64,000 nucleotides of DNA from Caenorhabditis remanei (GCF_010183535.1 NC_071332.1:19158001-19222000), one strand, 5' to 3'; counted from the stretch's first letter, positions 42,038 through 53,150 are shown. The notes: generated by a model not told the origin, from the letters alone. Numbers and translations: made by a program.

Positions 42038-43181
42038 ATGAGGACTCCATTTCCTCTTCTCCGTCTTCCGTACCTTGTACTTATGCCTGTCTTGAAACAA
42101 ATGAACTTTTTTGAAAGGTAAGTAAGAACTTATATAATTCTTGTAACCTTTACGCTTTCTCCTTCAGAATTGCACTCTCGATTTTCTCCAGACGAGCCAG
42201 AATGTTTTTGAAAATGCCCCAAAGGAAGAGTAAACGTATCAATTTGAAACTCAAGTACGACACTATAGAGATGAAAGTGTTGCTTGATAACTGGGAAGAA
42301 TTGAAACTAGAACTGTATCCGAGTGGATATGTAGAATTGAGATACCGAGAAGATGTATTTTTATGGAGAACAAGGGGAGTACCTCCAATGGACTATGCTG
42401 TTTCAATTATGGACGTCATGCATTGCAAGTCGATTTATCAGTTCAAAATAGCTGAAATATCTCAATGTGATACTCTTCATCTCCTTGTGAACCTCCCGAA
42501 AATCGATAAAGTCGTTGTTTACAGCGATTTGTCCAACGTTTGCCCAGTAGAGTCCTGGCTTCGAAGAATTTGAGAATCGTTTCGCCCGTATCTTCTGGAG
42601 TTACTATTTGCCATCACTTCCAAAACCTCAAATATCTCCGAGAAATCCTCAAAGAGAATTTTGACGTCGTGACTATGGAAAATTATTGGAACATGTCATT
42701 GCCATACTACGACACGCCAATTCGCAAAGTGAAGTTTTCTCTCAACGATTTGATGATGGCAAACGCTAAGACGCTCGAGCTTTATAACGTTATTCTTAAC
42801 GCTAAAGACATGAACCACTTTTTCAAATTGTGGATGAAAAATAAATGTAATCCTCGACTGGAATACTTAGAAGTGAGGATAAACGGCAATATCAATAACG
42901 ATTTCCTCCTGAAAGGATTGAAAACAGTTCCAGTTCCCGTTGAAACAAAAAAAACATTCCAAGTTTTGGGTAACGTACAACAGCTACGTTTGGATGAGAA
43001 GATTACCGCCGAATTTGATATAACAAGAGTCGACGGGAGAACAGCAACAATCAGAATGTCAACTTTTGGAACAGTTTATTTCTACGTTTGGCCAGAATCT
43101 ACTAATCTTGAGCCAAGTCAGTCTTCATTCATGCGTGTTTTCTCTACTTTTTTCAATTCATGTATTGAACATTTTAAGTAA
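42038..43181 (+). pseudogene. F-box protein, fbxb type - gene L, frameshift in mid-protein
   Basis: Exons 42038-42117 and 42168-43181. The frame from the F-box (FPLLRLPYLVLMPVLKQM, IALSIFSRRARMFLK) stops at 42573. The region after that is open in the next frame (NLRIVSPVSSGVTI, then FSLNDLMMANAKTLELYN and CNPRLEYLEV) to the TAA at 43181. Gene K has GAATTTTGAG where L has GAATTTGAG (about 42567-42574), so one T of a homopolymer is missing. With that base the gene would be 364 residues like its neighbour. It could be a young pseudogene or a sequencing error in a T-run. Upstream element, start, splice sites and tail are all preserved. Confidence 0.85.
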
Positions 43182-43643
43182 CTGTTTTTTTTCCTGTAAA
43201 TGCTTTTTCATTTGTTTTTGACTGTCGTTTTATTGAAAACCAATTTCGGAATATATCTATCACTTGTATTGTATTTGCTAACTCATTTGTTCTCCCTGTT
43301 CCTTTGCTAATCTTTCATTTTTTGAATTTCTGAAATAAAGACTCAAGGGTATTTGCAAGACGTGTCATCTTTGTTGTAGAGATATCGGCAGTGGTCTTAT
43401 CATAGTGTTTGTTTCGAAATGGGACGAATACCGTTTTCACTGTGGTATGCAATAAACCCAACCTTTCTCCATTAATATACTATGATCCCTTTCCTATTTG
43501 TCCATTGTTCTCCTCCTCAACCAAACTCCATTAGTGTCAAAAACCCGAAAAAACATACAACATTATTTTGAAATCCAAAAAGACAATGTTCAAAAATTGC
43601 GTCAGCATGAAAAGTTCAAACTTTATTCATATTTTTACGTGAA
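43182..43643. other. 3' flank of gene L
   Basis: Repeats the block seen 3' of K (GAAATAAAGACTCAAGGGTA, then GACGTGTCATCTTTGTTG), then AT-rich sequence. No gene. Confidence 0.45.
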
Positions 43644-44333
43644 TTAAAAAACCAATGAAGGAAGATCAAAAATCACAAAAAGAGCCAAGAAAAGAGCCAA
43701 TGAGAAGGCAGCGAGCAACTGGGAACGAGAGAAACCGTAGTTGGAAGAGTTGTTAAGAATCTGAAAGATTTCAGAAATTATTATAAGTATTAGAAAAGTT
43801 ATTTCTTACTACTTCCTCGTTGGATTCTGATTCTGGAGTTTTGGATTCTGGAGTGACGTCATCAGAATTGTTTCCTAATCTACTGTAAAACTCCCACGGA
43901 ATCCCTCTCCCCGAAATCTCATCCTCCAAATTTTCAATACCTTTTTTGAGTTGTGTTATCTGTCCTTCAACAACTTCAAGTTGACACCGAATCGCTGCAG
44001 CTGGTACCATATCCGTTTCTTTGTACACCACTAGCACATCATTCAACGTTCTAGGGAACCGCCCGTATTTCATGAGCATCCTCTTACTCGACTCCATAAA
44101 CATTGAGAGCTCTTTACATTTTGGAAAAGATTCAGCTTTTTCAAGAAATTCCGACAATCTTTCCTTGAAAGTTGCAATTAATTGACTGGCTTCCGGGAAC
44201 GATTCCTCACATTTTGCAATCAATTCTTCTCGCTCACTTCTAGTTTTCTAAAAAAAAGTTGTTTCCAAATTTTTGGAATCTTTACCTTCTCGTTGACACC
44301 ACCTGACTTCTGAAAATCGTCTGACGTCGCCAT
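43644..44333 (-). CDS. Nematode coiled-coil protein with C-terminal membrane anchor
   Basis: Exons 44286-44333, 43810-44247 and 43644-43760 give 200 residues with phase-0 junctions. The N-terminus is MATSDDFQKSGGVNEK. The middle exon is helical and charged (SEREELIAKCEESFPEASQL, LEVVEGQITQLKKGIENLED), likely coiled coil. The last exon ends in a hydrophobic helix (RSQLLAAFSLALFLALFVIF) and a short DLPSLVF tail, a tail-anchor-like arrangement. It is a single-unit relative of the two-unit gene at 880-2361 and of the relic exon at 19258-19385. I cannot assign a function. The 37-bp first intron is short even for this genus. Confidence 0.75.
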
Positions 44334-44599
44334 CGCTCTTTTCCAGAATAAAATTTTCTACACAAAGCGAGGGGATTTGAATTTCGAAAGACACGTGGAA
44401 CGCTTATCATTTTTTGAGAATTTCTTGGAGTTCACGGTATTCATTTTAATTTATACTTTGTTTAAAAAACTTTTTTAACAAACAAATAGCATCTTCTTAT
44501 TTTGGCTAGTGAGAACAGAACTTTTTTTGATACATTTTACGGAGATCCTCCCCGAATTGTTTCCATGAATATGTTTGTCTTCCCAGCGGGCACTTCAGC
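44334..44599. other. Intergenic between the coiled-coil gene and gene M
   Basis: Contains the GTTTGTCTTCCCAGCGGGCAC box that precedes the fbxb element. Nothing else seen. Confidence 0.4.
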
Positions 44600-44624
44600 C
44601 GCGTCGCGGTTGTGCGTTGCGGTC
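44600..44624 (+). promoter_or_regulatory. Shared fbxb upstream element, gene M
   Basis: Double half-site 64 bp before the ATG, with TTGTGCGTT as spacer region. Confidence 0.6.
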
Positions 44625-44688
44625 TCCGTGCGATACCACCAGACATTGATTTCCTCATCTCATTCCTACCCTCTCCCCCCCTACAAGG

Positions 44689-45671
44689 ATGACGACTCCG
44701 TTCCTTCTCTTACGTCTTCCAAGACTTGCACTGATTCCTGTTCTTCAACACATGGAGCTTATTGAAATGTAAGTTTGCATCTGATTTCAATTCATCTATT
44801 CAGAATCGCGTTCTCCCTTATCTCCAAAAGAACTTTCAACCTCTCAAAATGTTTCTCTAAAGTATCTCGCGATTCCATCGATCTCGTAGTGAATTCCCAC
44901 GATATTGAGATGAGGATTGCTGATCTGACACTGCATTTTTACGGAAACGTATCGGAGACAGTTTGGATGTCGCATCGCAACAAATTGGTTGATTGGAAAA
45001 ATGCCGGGTTATCGACTAAACAATTGATCCAGAGGGTTCTCGCAGTGACAAAGTGTACATCTCTGAGAAAACTGATACTCAGAGGGGAACCAGACTACGA
45101 TGTGTTCTCTATTCTTGATGTAGTTACTAAAGTTTCTTGCCTCCCAATCCCCTCCAACTGTTCAAACACTTTTGCAACACAAGCACTGCAAGTTCTCTCG
45201 CCAGTCACTTCAGAGATCACTTTGTTCAAACTTCCCTTTTCGAGCCGAGAAGAATTCCAGAGACTTTGGATGGGGATTGTGGAATGTTTGAGTGTCTACA
45301 ACGATGATCTATCAAGATTTCAATTCAATATTAATGATCTTCTAGCATCGAACGCAATCAAACTTGAGTTGTGCGAAGTCAAAATGAGTCTGAGAGACCT
45401 CAACCGCTTCTTTTCTAGCTGGTTGAACAATACATCTAATCATCGGTTGAATCATCTATCAGTGAAGTTACTTGGGCATTTCAATGAAGACGTTCTTCTG
45501 GATGAACTAGATGCTATTCGGTTCACTGAAGAACGGACTAGAGAGTTCCGATCAACCAGCACGTTTCCTAAATTCAGATAATTCACTGGAGGGCTTGATG
45601 TGAGAAGAATAGATGGGAAGTTGGCAGCTATTACATTTGGAAGTATTTTTAATTTCGATGTTTGGCCATGA
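44689..45671 (+). pseudogene. F-box protein, fbxb type - gene M, premature stop near the C-terminus
   Basis: Exons 44689-44768 and 44804-45671; the intron is only 35 bp. F-box: FLLLRLPRLALIPVLQHM, IAFSLISKRTFNLSKCFSK. FBA_2-type region about 195-265: FNINDLLASNAIKLELCE, LNRFFSSWLNNTSNHRLNHL. Codon 286 of 316 is TAA (45579-45581), after STFPKFR. The same frame continues with the conserved tail FTGGLDVRRIDGKLAAITF and ends FDVWP-TGA, so a single base change created the stop. The truncated protein keeps the F-box and most of FBA_2 and might still work. It is related to the B/C/E group. Confidence 0.82.
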
Positions 45672-45848
45672 TTCTCTATCACACTTAACTATGTATTTCA
45701 TTTCCTGTTTGATAATTTTTCAATAAATGAATTTTGAATAAAGCTATAGTTACAGTAAGACAGTATGCAAGGAGGGGAAACCTCACAATAGTCGTGGGAA
45801 CATCTGAGTATCACTATTGTTCCAACTGGTAGAGTCTGTCTTATAAGG
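45672..45848. other. 3' flank of gene M
   Basis: AATAAA signal near 45739. Nothing else seen. Confidence 0.4.
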
Positions 45849-46162
45849 ATTCTGCCAGGGTTGGGAAATTCCGGGCCAGTCCGGGCCGGCCCGACTCGTC
45901 AGCTCCTGCCCGGCCCGGCCCGGATTCAAAAATGTGCACAATTTTTTTGAAATTTTTTTGAAAATTTCATCAAAAAATAGTTAAAATTCTCCAATACTCT
46001 CGTACACTTCAATTTTTATCGATATTCCAAAAAAAAAATAGTCGAAAATTCGACTTTTTTGGAAAAAATTCAAAATTTTTTGAAAATATTTCAAATTTCT
46101 ACAGGAGCCGGGCCGCGGAAAATTCTTCAGTCGGCCCGGCCCGGAATTTCCCAACCCTGATT
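45849..46162. mobile_element. GGCCC-rich MITE
   Basis: Inverted ends CAGGGTTGGGAAATTCCGGG / CCCGGAATTTCCCAACCCTG, subterminal CCCGGCCCGG runs and an AT-rich core. It is built like the element at 2883-3278 but has different terminal bases. The flanking 8-mers (GATTCTGC and ATTTTCAG) are not identical, so the target duplication has decayed or the element was rearranged. Confidence 0.65.
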
Positions 46163-46498
46163 TTCAGTGTGATGGGATGAACACTTTAGAGTCTAGCCAA
46201 TAAGTGCTCCACATCATTAGCTGTTGGCTTAACTTTGAAATTATCGACGTTGGAAATCCAACTGCTGTCTTGCATTTAAATCACGACATTTTCCCTAGAT
46301 TCACAATTCTTCCTACAGCAGAGGCAAAGGCTTGTGTGTTGGTTCAGGAGGTCTACGGAGACTCCAGTATGTACGCATTGTTTCCCCGAAGGGGCATCCC
46401 CGGTACTACCACACATCGATTCCTCTGTCATATGTACCCTATCTCCCACCCAAGAGTGTCTCCCTGATGATGTTTGTCTTCCCAGAGCGCACTTCAGC
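46163..46498. other. Intergenic upstream of gene N
   Basis: 46330-46480 resembles a further promoter block (GAGGTCTACGG..., CCACACATCGATTCCTC, ATCTCCCACC) with no GC element intact. No gene. Confidence 0.4.
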
Positions 46499-46521
46499 CG
46501 CGTCGCGGTCGTGCGTTGCGG
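46499..46521 (+). promoter_or_regulatory. Shared fbxb upstream element, gene N
   Basis: Double half-site 65 bp before the ATG; the second half ends GCGGCT instead of GCGGTC. Confidence 0.6.
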
Positions 46522-46586
46522 CTTACCCCCAAACACCACCAGACATTGAATCCTCATCTCAGTTGTACCCTCTCTCCCCTACCAAG

Positions 46587-47605
46587 ATGACGACTCCGTT
46601 CCCTCTCTTACGCCTTCCTAGACTCGCACTGATTCCAGTTTTTCAACGCATGGAAGACATCGAAATGTGAGTTTTTTTTTATTTATGTTTAAAAAACCAG
46701 TTGAAAATTCCAGACTCGCATTCTGTCACATCTCCACACGAACCAGAAGTTTGACCAAGTATCTTAAATTGTTGTCTCCTGAATATGTCGTACTGAAACA
46801 ACATGATGTGTACATAGAGATCAATCTCAACTTTAGTAATCGCGCCAAAGTTATTCTAAGTTATGTTAAGAACCCGGAGGATTCAGTGGACCTTCAGAGC
46901 GGAACAACTACTTGGAGCAATATGGGATTTTCAATTGGAGAATGGACAAAACGGATGTTCGATGTGTCAAACTGTGATAAATTCGAGACTGTGATGCTTG
47001 AAGAAACACCAGAATTCGATTTTTTCTCAATTTTCTCGGAGAATCGAAAAATCGACAGATTGGTATTCTTATCAGGCTGCGAACCTGTTTTTGTAAAACA
47101 AGCACTGCGAACTCTCATTCCAATTACTTCAAACATTGAATTCCTTTATACGAGTTATCCATTCAGAAATCGTACAGAACTTCGACAAATGTTGGTTCAT
47201 GAAATGGATTCTTTGGAAATTCGTGCTCTTCATTGTCATTATTTTCCTTTTGTTTTCAATCTCGATGATCTTATTGCTTCCAATGTCGTAAAACTGGTCT
47301 TGAGAAGTGTGACATTAACCGCCAACGACCTAAACGAGTTTTTCAAAATGTGGAAGCAAAACACGTGTAATTTGCGCCTGGAACATCTGTCAGTTTTGGA
47401 TTTCAAACAAGACGACAGAGGTACTGTAATCAAGGGGCTGAAAATTGTGGAAGCAAAAGGTCTCAGCTGTCTCAGATATTTCCAATGTACTAACGACGGG
47501 ATCGTTCGTGCTGTTCTCGGGGGATTCGATATCAAGAGAGCGGATGGAAAGATCGGAACTATCGCATTTGGAGCAGATAGTCTTGATTTCTATGTGTGGT
47601 CATGA
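46587..47605 (+). CDS. F-box protein, fbxb type (F-box + FBA_2) - gene N
   Basis: Exons 46587-46666 and 46714-47605 give 323 intact residues. F-box: FPLLRLPRLALIPVFQRM, LAFCHISTRTRSLTKYLK, residues about 4-48. FBA_2-type region about 205-270: FVFNLDDLIASNVVKLVLRS, LNEFFKMWKQNTCNLRLEHL, then LGGFDIKRADGKIGTIAF. It ends FYVWS. It belongs with G and H although it lies 30 kb away on the far side of the receptor block. An alternative acceptor (CCAG at 46700) would give a 34-bp intron and a frame change, so the one used is 46713. SCF-adaptor role from family knowledge. Confidence 0.86.
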
Positions 47606-48030
47606 CCTTATTTCTGGTTCATAAAATCACAATCTTAATTATCTGCTTCTTTTTTAATTGAATAAATCTTTTTATGTAAATGATTCAACAGAATCGAAGG
47701 TCTGATTGCCGAATGTTCACATCTTTGATCATACTGATTGGGGCTGTGGTTGGGCCGCCACGAGAAAATCATAACCGTCAATTTAAAAACGAATTCAACA
47801 AAACAGAAAACCATCCTTGCAAACTGGGCCAACGGGCCAGTGTGTAGCTCGCTTAAGACGCAACGTTATGGCGAATCTTCAATGTACCGCATAATGAATA
47901 ACCATCAGGCTGAAAACAAAAATCCTCATTCATTGATTTTAGTAGAGGTGAGACCGCGATGCAGCACTCTGGAAAGATTAACACGACCCCATCTCTTCTC
48001 CATTGTTCTCCTCCATAACCTTCCCAGAGT
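47606..48030. other. Intergenic between N and the promoter of gene O
   Basis: No gene. A minus-oriented element fragment (GAGACCGCGATGCAGCACTC) at 47949 forms an inverted pair with the element at 48031, as in front of K, L and R. Confidence 0.45.
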
Positions 48031-48053
48031 GTCGCGTGTCGTGCGTTGCGGTC
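48031..48053 (+). promoter_or_regulatory. fbxb upstream element of gene O, cut off from its gene by a 6.2-kb insertion
   Basis: GTCGCGTGTCGTGCGTTGCG followed by GTC, then ACACATATTCCTCATTCATT. The next expected bases (GATTCCTCCTCATTTG) resume only at 54262. Without the insertion the element would be 74 bp from the ATG of gene O, as in its relatives. Confidence 0.7.
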
Positions 48054-48200
48054 TTCAGTACTGCACCAGACACATATTCCTCATTCATTGACTAGCGTCC
48101 CCCGCCTCCCGGCGGGCTCCGCAGTACTCGGCTGCGCCTCGTGCGCGGTGCTTAGCAAGTTTTGTATTCAAAGATTAGCTTGCTCGACTTGAAGCAAAAT

Positions 48201-51200
48201 GGAAGAACCTTTATTTTTTCTGAATCCGATGATATCAAAAAATCCTTCACGTCGTCACATTTTAGAAAACGGCTCATAACTTTTTATGACGTGGATCAAT
48301 CCAGAAACGGACAACACGTTTGGAATCATCTATTTTTCACGAATCCAGTGATATCAAAAAATCCTTCACGTCTTCACATTTTAGAAAACGGCTCATAACT
48401 TTTTATGACGTGGATCAATCCAGAAACGGACCACACGTTTGGAATCCTCTATTTTTTCTGAATCCGATGATATCAAAAAATCCTTCACGTCTTCACTTTT
48501 TAGAAAACGGCTCATAACTTTTTATGACGTGGATCAATCCAGAAACGGACAACACGTTTGGAATCATCTATTTTTCACAAATCCAGTAATATCAAAAAAT
48601 CCTTCACGTCTTCACATTTTAGAAAACGGCTCATAACTTTTTATGACGTGGATCAATCCAGAAACGGACAACACGTTTGGAATCATCTATTTTTCACGAA
48701 TCCAATAACATCAAAAAATCCTTCACGTCTTCACTTTTTAGAAAACGGCTTATAACTTTTTATGACGTGGATCAATCCAGAAACGGACAACACGTTTGGA
48801 ATCATCTATTTTTCACGAATCCAATAACATCAAAAAATCCTTCACGTCTTCACTTTTTAGAAAACGGCTTATAACTTTTTATGACGTGGATCAATCCAGA
48901 AACGGACAACACGTTTGGAATAATCTATTTTTCACGAATCCAGTGATATCAAAAAATCCTTCACGTCTTCACTTTTTAGAAAACGGCTTATAACTTTTTA
49001 TGACGTGGATCAATCCAGAAACGGACAACACGTTTGGAATCATCTATTTTTCACGAATCCAATAACATCAAAAAATCCTTCACGTCTTCACTTTTTAGAA
49101 AACGGCTTATAACTTTTTATGACGTGGATCAATCCAGAAACGGACAACACGTTTGGAATCCTCTATTTTTCACGAATCCAGTAATATCAAAAAATCCTTC
49201 ACGTCTTCACTTTTTAGAAAACGGCTCATAACTTTTTATGACGTGGATCAATCCAGAAACGGACAACACGTTTGGAATCATCTATTTTTCACGAATCCAG
49301 TGATATCAAAAAATCCTTCACGTCTTCACATTTTAGAAAACGGCTCATAACTTTTTATGACGTGGATCAATCCAGAAACGGACAACACGTTTGGAATAAT
49401 TTATTTTTCACGAATCCAGTGATATCAAAAAATCCTTCACGTCTTCACTTTTTAGAAAACGGCTCATAACTTTTTATGACGTGGATCAATCCAGAAACGG
49501 ACAACACGTTTGGAATCATCTATTTTTCACGAATCCAGTAATATCAAAAAATCCTTCACGTCTTCACTCTTTAGAAAACGGCTCATAACTTTTTATGACG
49601 TGGATCAATCCAGAAACGGACAACACGTTTGGAATCATCTATTCTTCCCGAATCCAATAACATCAAAAAATCCTTCACGTCTTCACTTTTTAGAAAACGG
49701 CTCATAACTTTTTTTGACGTGGATCAATCCAGAAACGGACAACACGTTTGGAATCCTCTATTTTTCCCGAATCCAATAACATCAAAAAATCCTTCACGTC
49801 TTCACATTTTAAAAAACGGCTCATAACTTTTTATGACGTGGATCAATCCAGAAACGGACAACACGTTTGGAATCCTCTATTTTTCACGAATCCAGTGATA
49901 TCAAAAAATCCTTCACGTCTTCACATTTTAGAAAACGGCTCATAACTTTTTATGACGTGGATCAATCCAGAAACGGACAACACGTTTGGAATCCTCTATT
50001 TTTCACGAATCCAGTGATATCAAAAAATCCTTCACGTCTTCACATTTTAGAAAACGGCTCATAACTTTTTATGACGTGGATAAATCCAGAAACGGACCAC
50101 ACGTTTGGAATCATCTATTTTTCCCGAATCCAATAACATCAAAAAATCCTTCACGTCTTCACTTTTTAGAAAACGGCTCATAACTTTTTATGACGTGGAT
50201 CAATCCAGAAACGGACAACACGTTTGGAATCATCTATTCTTCCCGAATCCAATAACATCAAAAAATCCTTCACGTCTTCACTTTTTAGAAAACGGCTCAT
50301 AACTTTTTTTGACGTGGATCAATCCAGAAACGGACAACACGTTTGGAATCCTCTATTTTTCCCGAATCCAATAACATCAAAAAATCCTTCACGTCTTCAC
50401 ATTTTAAAAAACGGCTCATAACTTTTTATGACGTGGATCAATCCAGAAACGGACAACACGTTTGGAATCATCTATTCTTCCCGAATCCAATAACATCAAA
50501 AAATCCTTCACGTCTTCACATTTTAAAAAACGGCTCATAACTTTTTATGACGTGGATCAATCCAGAAACGGACAACACGTTTGGAATCATCTATTCTTCC
50601 CGAATCCAATAACATCAAAAAATCCTTCACGTCTTCACATTTTAAAAAACGGCTCATAACTTTTTATGACGTGGATCAATCCAGAAACGGACAACACGTT
50701 TGGAATCCTCTATTTTTCCCGAATCCAATAACATCAAAAAATCCTTCACGTCTTCACATTTTAAAAAACGGCTCATAACTTTTTATGACGTGGATCAATC
50801 CAGAAACGGACAACACGTTTGGAATCCTCTATTTTTCACGAATCCAGTGATATCAAAAAATCCTTCACGTCTTCACATTTTAGAAAACGGCTCATAACTT
50901 TTTATGACGTGGATCAATCCAGAAACGGACAACACGTTTGGAATCCTCTATTTTTCACGAATCCAGTGATATCAAAAAATCCTTCACGTCTTCACATTTT
51001 AGAAAACGGCTCATAACTTTTTATGACGTGGATAAATCCAGAAACGGACCACACGTTTGGAATCATCTATTTTTCCCGAATCCAATAACATCAAAAAATC
51101 CTTCACGTCTTCACTTTTTAGAAAACGGCTCATAACTTTTTATGACGTGGATCAATCCAGAAACGGACAACACGTTTGGAATCATCTATTCTTCCCGAAT

Positions 51201-51919
51201 CCAATAACATCAAAAAATCCTTCACGTCTTCACTTTTTAGAAAACGGCTCATAACTTTTTTTGACGTGGATCAATCCAGAAACGGACAACACGTTTGGAA
51301 TCCTCTATTTTTCCCGAATCCAATAACATCAAAAAATCCTTCACGTCTTCACATTTTAAAAAACGGCTCATAACTTTTTATGACGTGGATCAATCCAGAA
51401 ACGGACAACACGTTTGGAATCCTCTATTTTTCCCGAATCCAATAACATCAAAAAATCCTTCACGTCTTCACATTTTAAAAAACGGCTCATAACTTTTTAT
51501 GACGTGGATCAATCCAGAAACGGACAACACGTTTGGAATCATCTATTCTTCCCGAATCCAATAACATCAAAAAATCCTTCACGTCTTCACATTTTAAAAA
51601 ACGGCTCATAACTTTTTATGACGTGGATCAATCCAGAAACGGACAACACGTTTGGAATCCTCTATTTTTCCCGAATCCAATAACATCAAAAAATCCTTCA
51701 CGTCTTCACATTTTAAAAAACGGCTCATAACTTTTTATGACGTGGATCAATCCAGAAACGGACAACACGTTTGGAATCCTCTATTTTTCCCGAATCCAAT
51801 AACATCAAAAAATCCTTCACGTCTTCACATTTTAAAAAACGGCTCATAACTTTTTATGACGTGGATCAATCCAGAAACGGACAACACGTTTGGAATCCTC
51901 TATTTTTCCCGAATCCAAT
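48201..51919. repeat. 119-bp tandem satellite, about 31 copies
   Basis: Unit landmarks: ACGGCTCATAACTTTTTATG, GTGGATCAATCCAGAAACGG, CACACGTTTGGAATC, then TCCTTCACGTCTTCAC. The period is exactly 119 bp with single-base variants and no length drift. The variants define types: ATTTTTCACGAATCCAGTGATATC against ATTTTTCCCGAATCCAATAACATC. An eight-unit block (952 bp) is repeated: the rare GGATAAATCC unit recurs at 50081 and 51033, and the rare CTTTTTTTGACG unit at about 50301 and 51253. Since 119 is not divisible by 3, the repeated 65-codon open frames are not a protein repeat. Confidence 0.93.
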
Positions 51920-52019
51920 ATGAATAGGAATGGCGGTAGAATCGGCGACAGACAAACAAACATACATCCGTTTGCGTTTGTTCATAGTAAAGATATTTTT
52001 TTCCACAATCTTTTAGAAA

Positions 52020-52140
52020 GTTCATACAAAAAAAAAACAAAAACAAAATATGAATCAGGTGGATTCGAACCACCACCCTGCTGATGCTCACCCCCGCCCT
52101 CAACCACTCACAGGTAGTTGGCCAGCGACGAAATACGGAC
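52020..52140 (-). ncRNA. tRNA-like pol III unit or SINE head inside the Helitron
   Basis: Read on the minus strand: a Ser/Leu-type A-box region (GTGAGTGGTTGAGGGC), a perfect T-arm (GGTGG-TTCGAAT-CCACC) holding a consensus B box GGTTCGAATCC, then about 12 bases later T-runs that could act as pol III terminators. I cannot build an acceptor stem or a standard anticodon arm, so it is not a canonical tRNA. Confidence 0.5.
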
Positions 52141-53150
52141 CATATACGCGTCCGCGCCGGACTCAAAAAGAAGTAGCTAAGGACGATATGTGTGCGTCAT
52201 ATACGGTCCGTTTCGAGTCCGCGCGCCGAAAAAGTTGCTCCTCTCCCTCCCACCGCCAGCCCCCTCCCTACTTTTGTTTCCCGGTTGAGATCGTCATTTA
52301 ACAAGGAAGATTAGTGATAAAATTACTATTTTATTAAAAGACAGATAGAAGGAACATTAAAAATGATAAAAATAAGAAGAAAACGCAGCAAATTAGACTT
52401 AGAAATCAGAAGTTTGTCCGGCATTCATATCCTTGAAATCCATCGAATACCATTTGTCGTAGAAGCAGTTTTCAGTCGTTGACTTCTGTTTTCCCTTCGT
52501 ATTTCTGAAAAGAAAATCAATTAATTGCGGAATAAAATATAATTGTTCAGTTAACTTACTTTCGAAAATGGGTTTCTCTCTCCGGAAAAATACAGTGTTG
52601 TGCTTGGGAAGTGGCCAATTTTATCGAATTACCTCACTGAAAGTATTTTATTTTTAATAGAAAATGCTGAATACTATTACAAACCTTTGAGAAAAGCGAT
52701 GAATTGATTCCATATTAGCTGCCGCTGCTGCTTCTCTTTTTGGGATCATCGGACTGACTGAAAACACAATATTTTTCTGATCATTCACAGTAAAATGAGA
52801 GAATTTTTCACGAAAAATTTAATTAAGAGAAATTTCAATAGAGAAAAACATAAAGAAAAGCGAAACTTTCGAAAAAATAGGGAAAGAAACGTAAACGCTC
52901 CATAAATGATTAAAAAATTATCGTTATCCGAGAGAAGTCCGAGAGCTTCGGAAGAGCTACTGCATGCCGCGGCCGCGGCCAGCGCGCCCATATACGGTCC
53001 GCGCGCGGACGCCTGCCGCCCACTTCCACCTCTTTTCCCGAAGTCCACGCTGCGTCCATATACAGTCCGCAGCGGACCAAATTTCCGCTGCGGACTCTAT
53101 GTGGACGGAAAATGGGACTGAATCCGCATGCGGTCCGCACGCCAACTACC
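52130..53150. repeat. Dispersed short GC palindromes (CATATACGGTCCG type)
   Basis: CCATATACG(C/G)GTCCGCG occurs at 52140, 52200 and 52988, with related CATATACAGTCCGCAGCGGAC at 53055. Several copies pair with an inverted GCGGACTCTATGTGG. They are repeated, self-complementary motifs in both orientations within the Helitron; no protein is implied. Confidence 0.45.
52399..52757 (-). pseudogene. Possible captured gene exons inside the Helitron
   Basis: Three stretches with good splice borders on the minus strand, the same strand as the Helitron. The first is 52686-52757 (MIPKREAAAAANMESIHRFS). The second is about 52560-52634 (LATSQAQHCIFPERETHF, donor GTAAGT). The third is 52399-52504 (acceptor TTTTCAG, then NTKGKQKSTTENCFYDKW and a tail GQTSDF-TAA). 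Exons 2 and 3 join in frame; exon 1 does not join cleanly to exon 2. I recognise no family. This looks like a host gene fragment picked up by the transposon, but a small degenerate gene is also possible. Confidence 0.35.

Noticed and set aside
48162..51849. About 29 near-identical 65-codon open frames, looking like a repeat protein
   Set aside because: They are the 119-bp satellite read once per unit; 119 is not a multiple of three, each frame ends in a stop and the next begins in another frame.
48201..51919. CRISPR array
   Set aside because: There are no unique spacers; the whole 119-bp unit repeats, and this is a eukaryotic genome.
52062..52135. Functional tRNA gene
   Set aside because: The T-arm and B box are good, but no acceptor stem or anticodon arm can be paired.
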